From NCBI GenBank assembly GCA_050789255.1, contig JBOZRQ010000049.1:62001-126000 (forward strand): 64,000 bases of DNA. Reading direction: 5' to 3'. Below the pieces are notes generated by a model. The model searched no databases and was not told the DNA's origin. It was given only the letters and a program-made list of their open reading frames with translations. This DNA comes from JBOZRQ01 sp050789255 (GTDB taxonomy: Bacteria > Bacillota > Sulfobacillia > Symbiobacteriales > Symbiobacteriaceae). The translations under genes and the position numbers were made by a program. This document shows, one piece after another, positions 56,763 to 64,000 of the stretch; position 1 is the stretch's first letter, and each line of letters opens with the position of its first letter.

Positions 56763-57938
56763 ATGCTGGATACGGACCGCACATACATGGAACAGGCGCT
56801 CCGGCTGGCGGCGATGGGCCGCAGCCGGACCCACCCGAACCCGATGGTGGGCTGCGTCATCGTGAAACATGGTCAGGTGGTAGGCACCGGATACCACCGC
56901 AAGGCCGGTGAGCCCCACGCCGAGGCCCACGCACTCCAGGAGGCAGGCGAGGCCGCACGCGGCGCCACCGTCTACGTCACCCTGGAGCCGTGCGCCCACC
57001 ATGGCCGGACTCCCCCCTGCGCCGATGCGCTGGTGGAGGCCGGTGTGGCCCGGGTGGTGGCAGCCATGGTCGACCCGGACCCCCGGGTGGCGGGCAAGGG
57101 CCTGGAGCGCCTGCGGGCCGCCGGCATCCAGGCCGAGGCCGGTCTGCTGGAAGAGCAGGCTAGGGCGCTGAACCGGGCCTACCTGAAGCTGAAGACAACC
57201 GGGCGCCCGCTGGTGGTCCTGAAGTGGGCGATGACCCTCGACGGCCACATCGCCTGCGCCTCGGGCGACAGCCGCTGGGTGACCGGCGAGGCGGCCCGGG
57301 CCCATCTGCACCAGCTGCGGGACCAGGTGGACGCCATTCTGGTCGGCGAGACAACAGCCCGCCGAGATGACCCGGAACTCACGGCCCGCCCTGTTACACC
57401 AGGCCCCCTTCCTCTGTGGGCGGGGCGCATCGACCCCGGACCCGACCCCAGTTGGGTCCCCAAGGACCCCCTGCGCATCGTGCTTGACTCCATGGCCCGC
57501 ACAGACCTGAACGCCCGGCTCTTCTCTCCGGAGCTACAGGAGCGGCCCATGCCGAATAAGACCCTGATCGCCGCAACCAGGCTGGCCTCCACGCTCAAGC
57601 TGGCAGCCATGCGAGAGCGGGGCGCCGAAACCCTGGAACTGCCGGAGCGCAACGAGGTGGTCGCCCTGGAGCCCCTGCTCGATGAGCTGGGCCGCCGGGG
57701 GATCGCCAGCCTCCTGGTGGAGGGCGGGGGCCGGGTCCACTGGTCCTTCCTGGAGCAGGGTCTGGCGGACCACATCATGGTCTACGTAGCGCCCAAGGTG
57801 GTCGGCGGGCTGAACGCCCCCGGCCCGGTGGCGGGCCAGGGGCTCATGAAGATGGCCGGGGCCTGGCAGCTGGGTGCGCTGAGCGTGACACAGGTCGGCG
57901 AGGATGTGCTGCTGGAGGGCGACCTCGCAGGGAGGTAG
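56763..57938 (+). CDS. ribD: Riboflavin biosynthesis deaminase/reductase
   Basis: The 391-residue enzyme has an N-terminal deaminase (HAEAHAL; EPCAHHGRTPPCADAL with zinc cysteines) and a C-terminal reductase (LKWAMTLDGHIA, DSRWVTG, LLVEGGGRVHWSF). It performs steps two and three of riboflavin synthesis. The ATG at 56763 is the only good start after the terminator; its ribosome site is weak and far. Confidence 0.94.
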   Translation: MLDTDRTYMEQALRLAAMGRSRTHPNPMVGCVIVKHGQVVGTGYHRKAGEPHAEAHALQEAGEAARGATVYVTLEPCAHHGRTPPCADALVEAGVARVVAAMVDPDPRVAGKGLERLRAAGIQAEAGLLEEQARALNRAYLKLKTTGRPLVVLKWAMTLDGHIACASGDSRWVTGEAARAHLHQLRDQVDAILVGETTARRDDPELTARPVTPGPLPLWAGRIDPGPDPSWVPKDPLRIVLDSMARTDLNARLFSPELQERPMPNKTLIAATRLASTLKLAAMRERGAETLELPERNEVVALEPLLDELGRRGIASLLVEGGGRVHWSFLEQGLADHIMVYVAPKVVGGLNAPGPVAGQGLMKMAGAWQLGALSVTQVGEDVLLEGDLAGR

Positions 57939-57944
57939 GGCACC

Positions 57945-58601
57945 ATGTTCACCGGGCTGGTGGAGGAGACCGGGCTGATTCGCTCGGTGCGCCAGGCAGG
58001 GCGGAGCCTGCACCTGACGGTGGGCGCCCGCACCGTGCTGGAAGGCATCCGGCTGGGGGACTCCATCGCAGTCAACGGGGTCTGCCTCACGGTGGTCCGC
58101 CACGACAACGACTCCTTCACGGCCGACGTCATGCCCGAAACCTACGCCAAAACCAACCTGAGCTCCCTCCCCCCCGGCTCTCCGGTCAATCTGGAGCGCA
58201 CCATGGCGGTGGGCGACCGCTTCGGCGGGCACATCGTCCAGGGGCACGTCGACGGGGTGGGCACGATCCTCTCGCTCGAACAAGACGAGATCGCGGTGTG
58301 GCTGGCGGTCGGCGCCCCGCCGGAGATCATCAAATACGTAATGCCCAAGGGCTCCATCGCCATCGACGGCATCTCGCTGACGGTGGTCGATGTGGCAGAA
58401 GATCGGTTCCGGGTCTCCCTGATCCCCCACACCCGGGCGATGACCAACATGAAGCATCGCAGGGCCGGGGAGAAGGTGAACCTGGAGGTCGACATCCTGG
58501 CCAAGTACGTGGAGGCCATGCTCGCCCGCCGGTTCGGGGCCGGTTCCGATGCCCCCAAGTCCCGGCTGACCATGGAGTTCCTCCGGGAAAACGGTTTCTA
58601 G
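57945..58601 (+). CDS. ribE: Riboflavin synthase, alpha chain
   Basis: The 218-residue protein begins MFTGLVEETG and has two lumazine-binding repeats (the second from about residue 98), the normal form of riboflavin synthase. It converts dimethyl-ribityllumazine to riboflavin. It starts six bases after ribD. Confidence 0.95.
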   Translation: MFTGLVEETGLIRSVRQAGRSLHLTVGARTVLEGIRLGDSIAVNGVCLTVVRHDNDSFTADVMPETYAKTNLSSLPPGSPVNLERTMAVGDRFGGHIVQGHVDGVGTILSLEQDEIAVWLAVGAPPEIIKYVMPKGSIAIDGISLTVVDVAEDRFRVSLIPHTRAMTNMKHRRAGEKVNLEVDILAKYVEAMLARRFGAGSDAPKSRLTMEFLRENGF

Positions 58602-58614
58602 GGAGGGTTGCCCC

Positions 58615-59817
58615 GTGGCGCACTTCGCCAGCATACCCGACGCCATCGCTGAAATTAGAGCCGGCCGCATGGTGATCGTCGTGGATGATGAGAACCGCGA
58701 AAACGAGGGCGACCTGGTCATGGCGGCCGAGCTGGTTACGCCCGAGGCGGTCAACTTTATGGCCCGGTACGGCCGGGGGCTGATCTGCCTGCCGATCGCC
58801 GGGGAACGGCTCGACGAGCTGGAGATTCCGATCATGGTAGACAAGGGCGGCGACCACATGGGGACGGCCTTCACGGTCTCCATCGACGCCCGGGAGAAGG
58901 TGACCACGGGCATATCGGCGGCCGAGCGTGCTCGGACCATTAAGACCGTGCTGGACCCGGCTGCCACTCCGAAGGACCTGGTCCGGCCGGGGCACATCTT
59001 CCCGCTCCGGTATAAGCCCGGGGGCGTCCTGCGGCGGCCCGGCCACACGGAGGCGGCGGTCGACCTGGCCACACTTGCCGGCCTGTACCCCGCTGGGGTG
59101 ATCTGCGAGATCATGAACGAGGACGGCACCATGGCCCGGGTGCCGCAGCTCCTGGCGTTTGCAGAGGAGCACGGGCTGAAGATCATCAGCATCGCGGATC
59201 TGATCAAGCACCGCATGCAGACGGAGTCGCTGATTGAGCGGCTCAGCCCGGTACGAATGCCGACCAACTACGGCGAGTTCACAGCCCACCCGTTCAACGA
59301 CCTGATCTCGGGCCAGACGCATGTGGCCCTGGTGATGGGCCGGGTGGATGACGGGGAGCCCGTGCTGGGGCGGGTCCACTCGGAGTGCCTGACCGGCGAC
59401 GTCTTCCACTCCCTGCGCTGCGACTGCGGCCAGCAGCTCGATGCCGCCATGCGGCAGATCGTGCGGGAAGGCCGGGGGGTGCTGCTCTACATGCGGCAGG
59501 AGGGCCGGGGGATCGGCCTGGCCAACAAGCTGCGGGCCTACGCCCTGCAAGACCAAGGCCTGGATACCGTGGAGGCCAACCTGAGCCTGGGCTTCGCCCC
59601 CGACGCCCGGGACTACGGCACCGGCGCCCAGATCCTGCGGGCCCTGGGCATCAGCCGGCTGCGGCTGCTGACCAACAACCCCCGCAAATCGTTCAGCCTG
59701 CAGGGCTACGGCCTGGAGATCGCCGAGCGGGTGCCGATTGAGATGGCGCCCAACGAAGAGAACCGGCGCTACCTCCAGACCAAACGAGAGAAGCTCGGCC
59801 ATCTGATCGGCCACTAG
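58615..59817 (+). CDS. ribBA: Bifunctional DHBP synthase / GTP cyclohydrolase II
   Basis: The 400-residue protein has RibB (DDENRENEGDLVMAAE, GHTEAAVDLA) in the first half and RibA (VHSECLTGDVFHSLRCDCG zinc site, RQEGRGIGL) in the second. It supplies both precursors of riboflavin. Start GTG 58615 with GGGAGGG upstream. Confidence 0.95.
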   Translation: MAHFASIPDAIAEIRAGRMVIVVDDENRENEGDLVMAAELVTPEAVNFMARYGRGLICLPIAGERLDELEIPIMVDKGGDHMGTAFTVSIDAREKVTTGISAAERARTIKTVLDPAATPKDLVRPGHIFPLRYKPGGVLRRPGHTEAAVDLATLAGLYPAGVICEIMNEDGTMARVPQLLAFAEEHGLKIISIADLIKHRMQTESLIERLSPVRMPTNYGEFTAHPFNDLISGQTHVALVMGRVDDGEPVLGRVHSECLTGDVFHSLRCDCGQQLDAAMRQIVREGRGVLLYMRQEGRGIGLANKLRAYALQDQGLDTVEANLSLGFAPDARDYGTGAQILRALGISRLRLLTNNPRKSFSLQGYGLEIAERVPIEMAPNEENRRYLQTKREKLGHLIGH

Positions 59818-59844
59818 CCTATGCACAAGGAGACATTACCCACC

Positions 59845-60426
59845 ATGGACATTCGCAAGTTCTCCCGTGTCGCCGTTCTGGCCGCCCTGGCCTTCGCCCT
59901 GATGTTTTTGGGCGAGGTCCCGATTCCCTTGATCCCCGGGGCCAAGTTTGACCTCAGTGAGATTCCGGCCGTTCTGGCCGCTCTGGGCATGGGGCCGCTG
60001 GCCGGCCTCGCCGTCGAACTGGTCAAGGACCTGCTCTTCTTCGCCTCCGGCAAGTCACAGGCCGGGCTGGTGGGGGTAGCCGCCAACCTGGCGGCCGGTG
60101 GCACCCTTGTACTGGTGACCGGACTGGCCGCCAACCTCCTGGGGCTGCAGTGGGGCCAGTCGATTCGGAACTCGGTGCAGTACTGGCTGCGGGGGAGCGC
60201 CGCCGTCCTGGCAGGGGCGGTCGCAATGGCAGCGGTAATGTTCGTGGCCAACGCCTACGTGTTCATCCCCATCTGGTTCCAGCAGCCCGGCGTCCACTGG
60301 GGGCCGAGCGCCGCCTGGCTCCCGTTCAACCTGATCAAGGGCGCCCTGGCGACGACGGCTGCCCTTGCCCTGCACCGCCGGCTTGAGTCGTTCATGGTGG
60401 GGCGCCTGGCTCGAAAGGCGGCCTGA
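59845..60426 (+). CDS. ribU: ECF transporter S component for riboflavin (RibU)
   Basis: The 193-residue membrane protein has about six hydrophobic segments and the RibU/ECF-S features: ALMFLGEVPIPLIPGAKFDLSEIP near the N-terminus and GMGPLAGLAVELVKDLL. It binds riboflavin and uses shared EcfAAT modules elsewhere in the genome. It lies between ribBA and ribH in the same operon. I use ATG 59845 (AAGGAG 12 bases upstream); an ATG at 59821 precedes that site. Confidence 0.88.
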   Translation: MDIRKFSRVAVLAALAFALMFLGEVPIPLIPGAKFDLSEIPAVLAALGMGPLAGLAVELVKDLLFFASGKSQAGLVGVAANLAAGGTLVLVTGLAANLLGLQWGQSIRNSVQYWLRGSAAVLAGAVAMAAVMFVANAYVFIPIWFQQPGVHWGPSAAWLPFNLIKGALATTAALALHRRLESFMVGRLARKAA

Positions 60427-60441
60427 AGGGAGGACTGATCC

Positions 60442-60909
60442 GTGGGAAGGACCTTTGAGGGCCAGTTGAACAGCAGCGGGCTGCGGTTCGGAATCGTGGT
60501 CTCCCGGTTCAACGAGCTGATCACCGCCAAGTTGCTGGGCGGCGCCCAGGATGCGATCCGGCGCACCGGCGGCAGCCTGGACAACGTCGACGTGGCCTGG
60601 GTGCCCGGTGCCTTCGAGATCCCGCTTGTGGCCAAGCGCATGGCGGCCAGCGGCCGGTACGATGCCGTGATCTGCCTGGGCGCCGTGATCCGCGGCTCGA
60701 CTCCCCACTTTGACTACGTTGCAGCGGAGGCATCCAAGGGTGTTGCCCACGCGATGCTCGACACCGGCGTTCCGGTCTCCTTCGGCATCCTGACCACCGA
60801 TTCGATCGAGCAGGCGATTGAGCGGGCGGGTACCAAGGCCGGGAACAAGGGCTGGGAGGCCGCCGCCGGGGCGATCGAAATGGCGAACCTTGTGAAGAAT
60901 ATGGGATAA
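60442..60909 (+). CDS. ribH: 6,7-dimethyl-8-ribityllumazine synthase
   Basis: The 155-residue protein has the lumazine synthase blocks FGIVVSRFNELIT, WVPGAFEIPLVAKRM, LGAVIRGSTPHFDYVA and SFGILTTDSIEQAIERAGTK. It starts at GTG 60442 with GGAGG upstream and ends the riboflavin operon. Confidence 0.95.
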   Translation: MGRTFEGQLNSSGLRFGIVVSRFNELITAKLLGGAQDAIRRTGGSLDNVDVAWVPGAFEIPLVAKRMAASGRYDAVICLGAVIRGSTPHFDYVAAEASKGVAHAMLDTGVPVSFGILTTDSIEQAIERAGTKAGNKGWEAAAGAIEMANLVKNMG

Positions 60910-60911
60910 AA

Positions 60912-60948
60912 AGAGCGGCCCCCCACGGTAAGTGGGAGGGCCGCTTAT
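60912..60948. terminator. Bidirectional terminator
   Basis: A 13-bp near-perfect stem (60914-60926 with 60932-60945) between the convergent ribH and HU genes. Confidence 0.82.
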
Positions 60949-60955
60949 CCATCAC

Positions 60956-61225
60956 CTAGATCACTTCACGAAGCCCCTTGCCAGGACGGAAGACCGGGAC
61001 CTTGCGGGCAGGAATGCGGATCTCCTTGCCCGACGCCGGGTTGCGGCCCAGGCGTTCAGCCCGTTGCGTCACAGCGAAGGTGCCAAATCCGACCAGAGCA
61101 ACCCGGTCGCCATTATGCAGAGCACCCTGAATGCTCTCGGTCATCGCATTGAGAGCCGCTTCGGCGGTCTTCTTCGTCAGCCCGGCCTTCGACGCCATCG
61201 CAGCTACCAGTTCGGCCTTCGTCAT
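60956..61225 (-). CDS. hup: HU-family DNA-binding protein
   Basis: The 89-residue protein has the HU helices (MTKAELVAAMASKAGLTKK), VGFGTFAV and the arm RLGRNPASGKEIRIPARKVP with the DNA-intercalating proline. It is a nucleoid protein. The ATG at 61225 has GGAGGTC upstream. Monocistronic. Confidence 0.95.
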   Translation of the reverse strand: MTKAELVAAMASKAGLTKKTAEAALNAMTESIQGALHNGDRVALVGFGTFAVTQRAERLGRNPASGKEIRIPARKVPVFRPGKGLREVI

Positions 61226-61317
61226 CGGTTCGACCTCCATTACCACAGAGTATTCAAAACCGATAAACTACTACTATGAATATATAGCCAATTCCTTCTT
61301 TAGAGCCAGGAATTCCG

Positions 61318-63258
61318 CTACGCCGCTACTCGCTGCTGCTCAGTCCGCGAACGCAGGAACTGGACCACGTAGATCCCGACCACCAGGGCTGCGCCGATCA
61401 CGTCGGTCAGCCAGCCCGGGTCGACCAGCAGAATGCCGCCCGCCGCAAGGGCGAGACGCTCCCAGGCCCGCAGATGCGTGGAGAAGAACCCGGTAACGCC
61501 CGCCCCCAGCGCCACCATGCCGGTGACCGAGGTGATGATCATCTGGATGATCAGCAGGGGCGTCGCTCCGACCAACACCATGGCCGGCGACATCGCGAAG
61601 ATGTAGGGAACCAGGAAGGCGCCGAGGGCTAGTTTCACGGCTTCTATACCTGTTCGCCATGGGTTTGATCCGGCGATGGCCGAACCTGCGTAGACCGCTA
61701 GCGCCACCGGCGGCGTGATATCGGCCACGATGCCAAAGTAGAAGACGAACAGGTGCGCAGCCATGGGAGCCACGCCCAGCTTCACCAGGGCTGGCGCCGC
61801 CATAGTCGCCAGCACGATGTAGGTGGCGGTGGTCGGAATGCCCATGCCCAGAATCAGCGAGGCGACCATCGTCAAGGCCAGGGCGAGCCAGAGCTTGTCG
61901 CCGGCCATGTCGACCAGGTTGTTGGAGAGCTTCAGACCGAGGCCCGTCAGGGTGATCATGCCGACGACGATACCCGCTGTGGCGCAGGCGACGATGACAG
62001 CGAGAGCACCGCGTGCGGCTTCCTCCAGGGTCTTGAGGATGGCCTTGAGGTCCATCCGGGTCTCCTTCTTCAGCAGGCCGAACGCCCAGGCCAGGGCCGA
62101 GGCGTAAATCGCCGAGCGGGCCGGGCTGAACCCCACATCCATCATGTAGACGATGGCGACCAGGGGGACGATCAGATAGCCCTGCTTGAAGATGACATCC
62201 TTCCAGGTGGGTAGTTGATCGGAAGGGATGCCCTTCAGGCCGATGCGCCTCGCCTCGAAGTGGACCATGATGAAGACCGCCGTGAAGTAGAGCAGGGCCG
62301 GAATCGCAGCGGCCTTCGCGATCTCCAGGTAGGGCACGTTGAGGAACTCAACCATCACGAAGGCGGCGGCGCCCATGATCGGCGGCATGATCTGGCCGCC
62401 GGTGGAGGCCGAAGCTTCTACTGCTGCGGCAAACTCGGCGCGGTAGCCCAGCTTCTTCATCATCGGGATGGTGAAGGAGCCGGAGCCGACGGTGTTGGCG
62501 ATGGAGGAACCGGAGATGGTCCCCTCCAGGGCGCTGGAGATGACCGCCGCCTTGGCCGGACCGCCCGGGCTGCGCCCGGTGAGCGCCATGGCGATGTTGA
62601 TGAAGAAGTCACGGATGCCGGTTTGGGCCAGGAACTGTGCAAAGATGAGGTAGACGAAGATCACCGTCGCGGAGACATGCAGCGGGGTGCCGAAGATGCC
62701 CTCGGTGGTCAGGTAGGTGTGCTCCAGCACCCGCTCATAGGAGAAACCGCGGTGGCCGAAGAGCCCCGGCACGAAGTTGCCGTACAGGGCGTAAGCCACA
62801 AAGCCGAGGGCGACCAGGACCATCGCCCAGCCGGCCACGCGGCGGGTTGCCTCCAGGACCAACGTAATGCCGATGGCCGCCACCAGGAAATCCATCGGCG
62901 TGTGGAGGCCGGAACGCTGTACGAGCGCTTCGTAGAAGATCACGTGGTAGAAGCCTGCGGCCAGGCCCAGAACGGCCAGACCGATGTCGTACCAGGGGAC
63001 GCGCCCCTTGATATTGCCCTGCTTGGCCGGGTACAGGAGGAAGATCATGCCCAGGGCCATCGCCAGATGAGGAGCACGCTGGAGCTGCGGAGGCAGGAGT
63101 TGGATCGTGGCTGTGTAGATGTGGAAGAGCGACAGGCCGATCCCCATAAAGGTGATGACCATCGCCCACGGGCCTGTCAGTCGCCGGAACGCTGATTCAC
63201 GGTCAATTTTGACCAACAGATCGTCGGCATTCAGGGCAGGCGTCTCGTGCTGCGCCAT
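61318..63258 (-). CDS. TRAP transporter fused permease (4TM/12TM)
   Basis: The 646-residue membrane protein joins the small and large TRAP permeases (about 16-17 spans), with SALEGTISGSSIANTVGSGSFTIP-like and LGMGIPTTATYI segments of the large subunit. With a TAXI binding protein it imports organic acids or amino acids by ion symport. Its start overlaps the DUF1850 stop by 28 bases and has GGAGGTG upstream. The substrate is unknown. Confidence 0.93.
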   Translation of the reverse strand: MAQHETPALNADDLLVKIDRESAFRRLTGPWAMVITFMGIGLSLFHIYTATIQLLPPQLQRAPHLAMALGMIFLLYPAKQGNIKGRVPWYDIGLAVLGLAAGFYHVIFYEALVQRSGLHTPMDFLVAAIGITLVLEATRRVAGWAMVLVALGFVAYALYGNFVPGLFGHRGFSYERVLEHTYLTTEGIFGTPLHVSATVIFVYLIFAQFLAQTGIRDFFINIAMALTGRSPGGPAKAAVISSALEGTISGSSIANTVGSGSFTIPMMKKLGYRAEFAAAVEASASTGGQIMPPIMGAAAFVMVEFLNVPYLEIAKAAAIPALLYFTAVFIMVHFEARRIGLKGIPSDQLPTWKDVIFKQGYLIVPLVAIVYMMDVGFSPARSAIYASALAWAFGLLKKETRMDLKAILKTLEEAARGALAVIVACATAGIVVGMITLTGLGLKLSNNLVDMAGDKLWLALALTMVASLILGMGIPTTATYIVLATMAAPALVKLGVAPMAAHLFVFYFGIVADITPPVALAVYAGSAIAGSNPWRTGIEAVKLALGAFLVPYIFAMSPAMVLVGATPLLIIQMIITSVTGMVALGAGVTGFFSTHLRAWERLALAAGGILLVDPGWLTDVIGAALVVGIYVVQFLRSRTEQQRVAA

Positions 63259-63764
63259 TGACGCACCTCCGAAAGCAGTATGAAGAGCCAGGGCTCCCGC
63301 TCAACCTGAACCTGGACCAACCGGTCGGGTCCCACGCCAGCAAGCATGTTCCATTCCCGGGCGCCGACCCTCAGGTAGTGCGTAATCGGCGCAACCCCCA
63401 GGTTAAGTCGCTGGTAGCGCTCGCTGTAGCCGGTCACGACGATACGGTCCCGCTCGATGCGCCAGGTGGTACCGCCCTCCGGTGCGGAGGGCAGGTTGGG
63501 GCCGAAGTGGTCGAAGATCATTTCTTCCAGGTGCAAAAGGCCGTTAGGTTCAACTTTGTATGTTTCGATGATAGGTCGTAGCGTCACCGTGTGTGTCCAG
63601 GTTAGCGTGAACTCGCTCCCGGCACCGGCTGGGACTGCCCAGAGCAGATCTCCTCCGCGGGTGGCGCGCACAGTCATGGCGCTGACCGGGAAGAGCAGGA
63701 GGGCGGCGGACACAAGGGCCGCCGCCCCCCACCCTAGTCGTATGCGCTTACTTGACGTTGACAC
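63231..63764 (-). CDS. DUF1850 protein of the TAXI-TRAP operon
   Basis: The 177-residue product has an N-terminal membrane or signal segment and the DUF1850 pattern FTLTWTHTVTLRPIIETYKV. Such proteins are nearly always found next to TAXI-TRAP fused permeases and are thought to help them. The GTG at 63764 has AAGGAGAAGG upstream and overlaps the end of the binding-protein gene by 17 bases. Confidence 0.88.
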   Translation of the reverse strand: MSTSSKRIRLGWGAAALVSAALLLFPVSAMTVRATRGGDLLWAVPAGAGSEFTLTWTHTVTLRPIIETYKVEPNGLLHLEEMIFDHFGPNLPSAPEGGTTWRIERDRIVVTGYSERYQRLNLGVAPITHYLRVGAREWNMLAGVGPDRLVQVQVEREPWLFILLSEVRQWRSTRRLP

Positions 63765-64000
63765 CCTTCTCCTTCAGGTACTTCGCAGCGCCGGGATGGA
63801 AGGGAATGCTGATGCCGTCGGCAGCCTTCTTGATGTCGAACTCCTTGGCCTTGGCGTGGCCAATGTCGCCAGCCTTCTCGAAGAGCAGCTTGGTCATCTG
63901 GTAGACCAGGTCGGAATTCATCTCGTCACGGACGACCAGGATCGCCTGCACGGCGACGGTGTTGGTGTCGGCGTCCATGCCCTTGTAGGTGTCCTTCTTC
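63748..64000 (-). CDS. TAXI-family TRAP solute-binding protein (C-terminal end, partial)
   Basis: The last 83 residues of a gene that enters from the right edge. The sequence (KKDTYKGMDADTNTVAVQAI, VYQMTKLLFEKAG, then IPFHPGAAKYLKEKG) matches the C-terminal part of TAXI solute receptors. It is the first gene of the operon with DUF1850 and the fused permease. The N-terminus and signal peptide lie outside the window. Confidence 0.88.
   Translation of the reverse strand, partial: KKDTYKGMDADTNTVAVQAILVVRDEMNSDLVYQMTKLLFEKAGDIGHAKAKEFDIKKAADGISIPFHPGAAKYLKEKGVNVK

Noticed and set aside
57534..59267. 577-codon minus-strand open frame
   Set aside because: Antisense to ribD, ribE and ribBA, all of which have clear family motifs in the other strand.
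1..64000. CRISPR arrays, tRNA and rRNA genes, prophage
   Set aside because: No regularly spaced direct repeats, no cloverleaf with CCA-type end in the intergenic regions, and no phage structural or integrase genes were found.

Overview
The window is 64 kb of G+C-rich chromosome from what looks like a Gram-positive, Firmicutes-type bacterium. The evidence is a T-box leader in front of an ilv-leu operon, an FMN riboswitch in front of a riboflavin operon, an ECF-type riboflavin transporter (RibU), a SpoVB-like flippase, S-layer-homology and copper-amine-oxidase-N surface proteins, strong GGAGG ribosome sites and heavy use of GTG and TTG starts. G+C-rich Clostridia such as Symbiobacterium are my best guess for the lineage, but that is inference. 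I saw no rRNA, tRNA, CRISPR array, prophage or transposase gene.

Layout. 1-8.4 kb: an exported lipoprotein, an ABC-2 type exporter (ATPase separated from its two permeases), a membrane-anchored staphylococcal-type nuclease, a DUF6884-like protein, an unusual nested-inverted-repeat element, a YgjP-type metallopeptidase with an endonuclease III-like glycosylase, and a beta-lactamase-fold hydrolase. 8.5-13 kb: a Met/Gln-rich unknown, an ECF sigma/anti-sigma/lipoprotein operon, a lipoprotein cyclophilin and GluQ. 13-23.4 kb: a frameshifted DUF2935 gene, a small SNF2 helicase, a LysE exporter with a DUF885 protein, an OsmC protein, a GntR regulator, an FtsJ-like methyltransferase and a DUF5667 protein. 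23.5-31.6 kb: an M42 aminopeptidase divergent from a LysR regulator, SLH and copper-amine-oxidase-N proteins, a second ECF sigma factor, a probable stand-alone structured RNA (about 28.65-28.94 kb), a 5'-3' exonuclease and small proteins. 31.6-38 kb: an O-acetylhomoserine sulfhydrylase fused to a CoA-binding domain, a PfkB kinase, class II aldolase, a PilZ protein and a large surface protein.

38-48 kb is the branched-chain amino acid operon, read on the minus strand in the order ilvN-ilvC-leuA-ilvE-(PfpI-like)-ilvD-ilvB. It has a consensus promoter and a T-box leader whose specifier reads CUC (Leu). pheA lies upstream. 48-56 kb holds MarR, FabH, SpoVB-like, SLH and a heterodimeric ABC exporter pair. 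56.3-61 kb is the riboflavin operon ribD-ribE-ribBA-ribU-ribH under an FMN riboswitch, joining synthesis and uptake under one control. 61-64 kb has HU and a TAXI-TRAP transporter operon (fused permease, DUF1850, solute-binding protein cut by the window end).

Most of the window is ordinary housekeeping. The parts worth a second look are non-coding: a roughly 290-nt transcription unit with a closing stem and a possible pseudoknot, and two separate nested-inverted-repeat elements that share a 12-nt word. Among proteins they are the MetY-CoA-binding fusion, a PfpI-like protein without its nucleophile cysteine inside the ilv operon, and the matched degeneracies of the ABC exporter pair.
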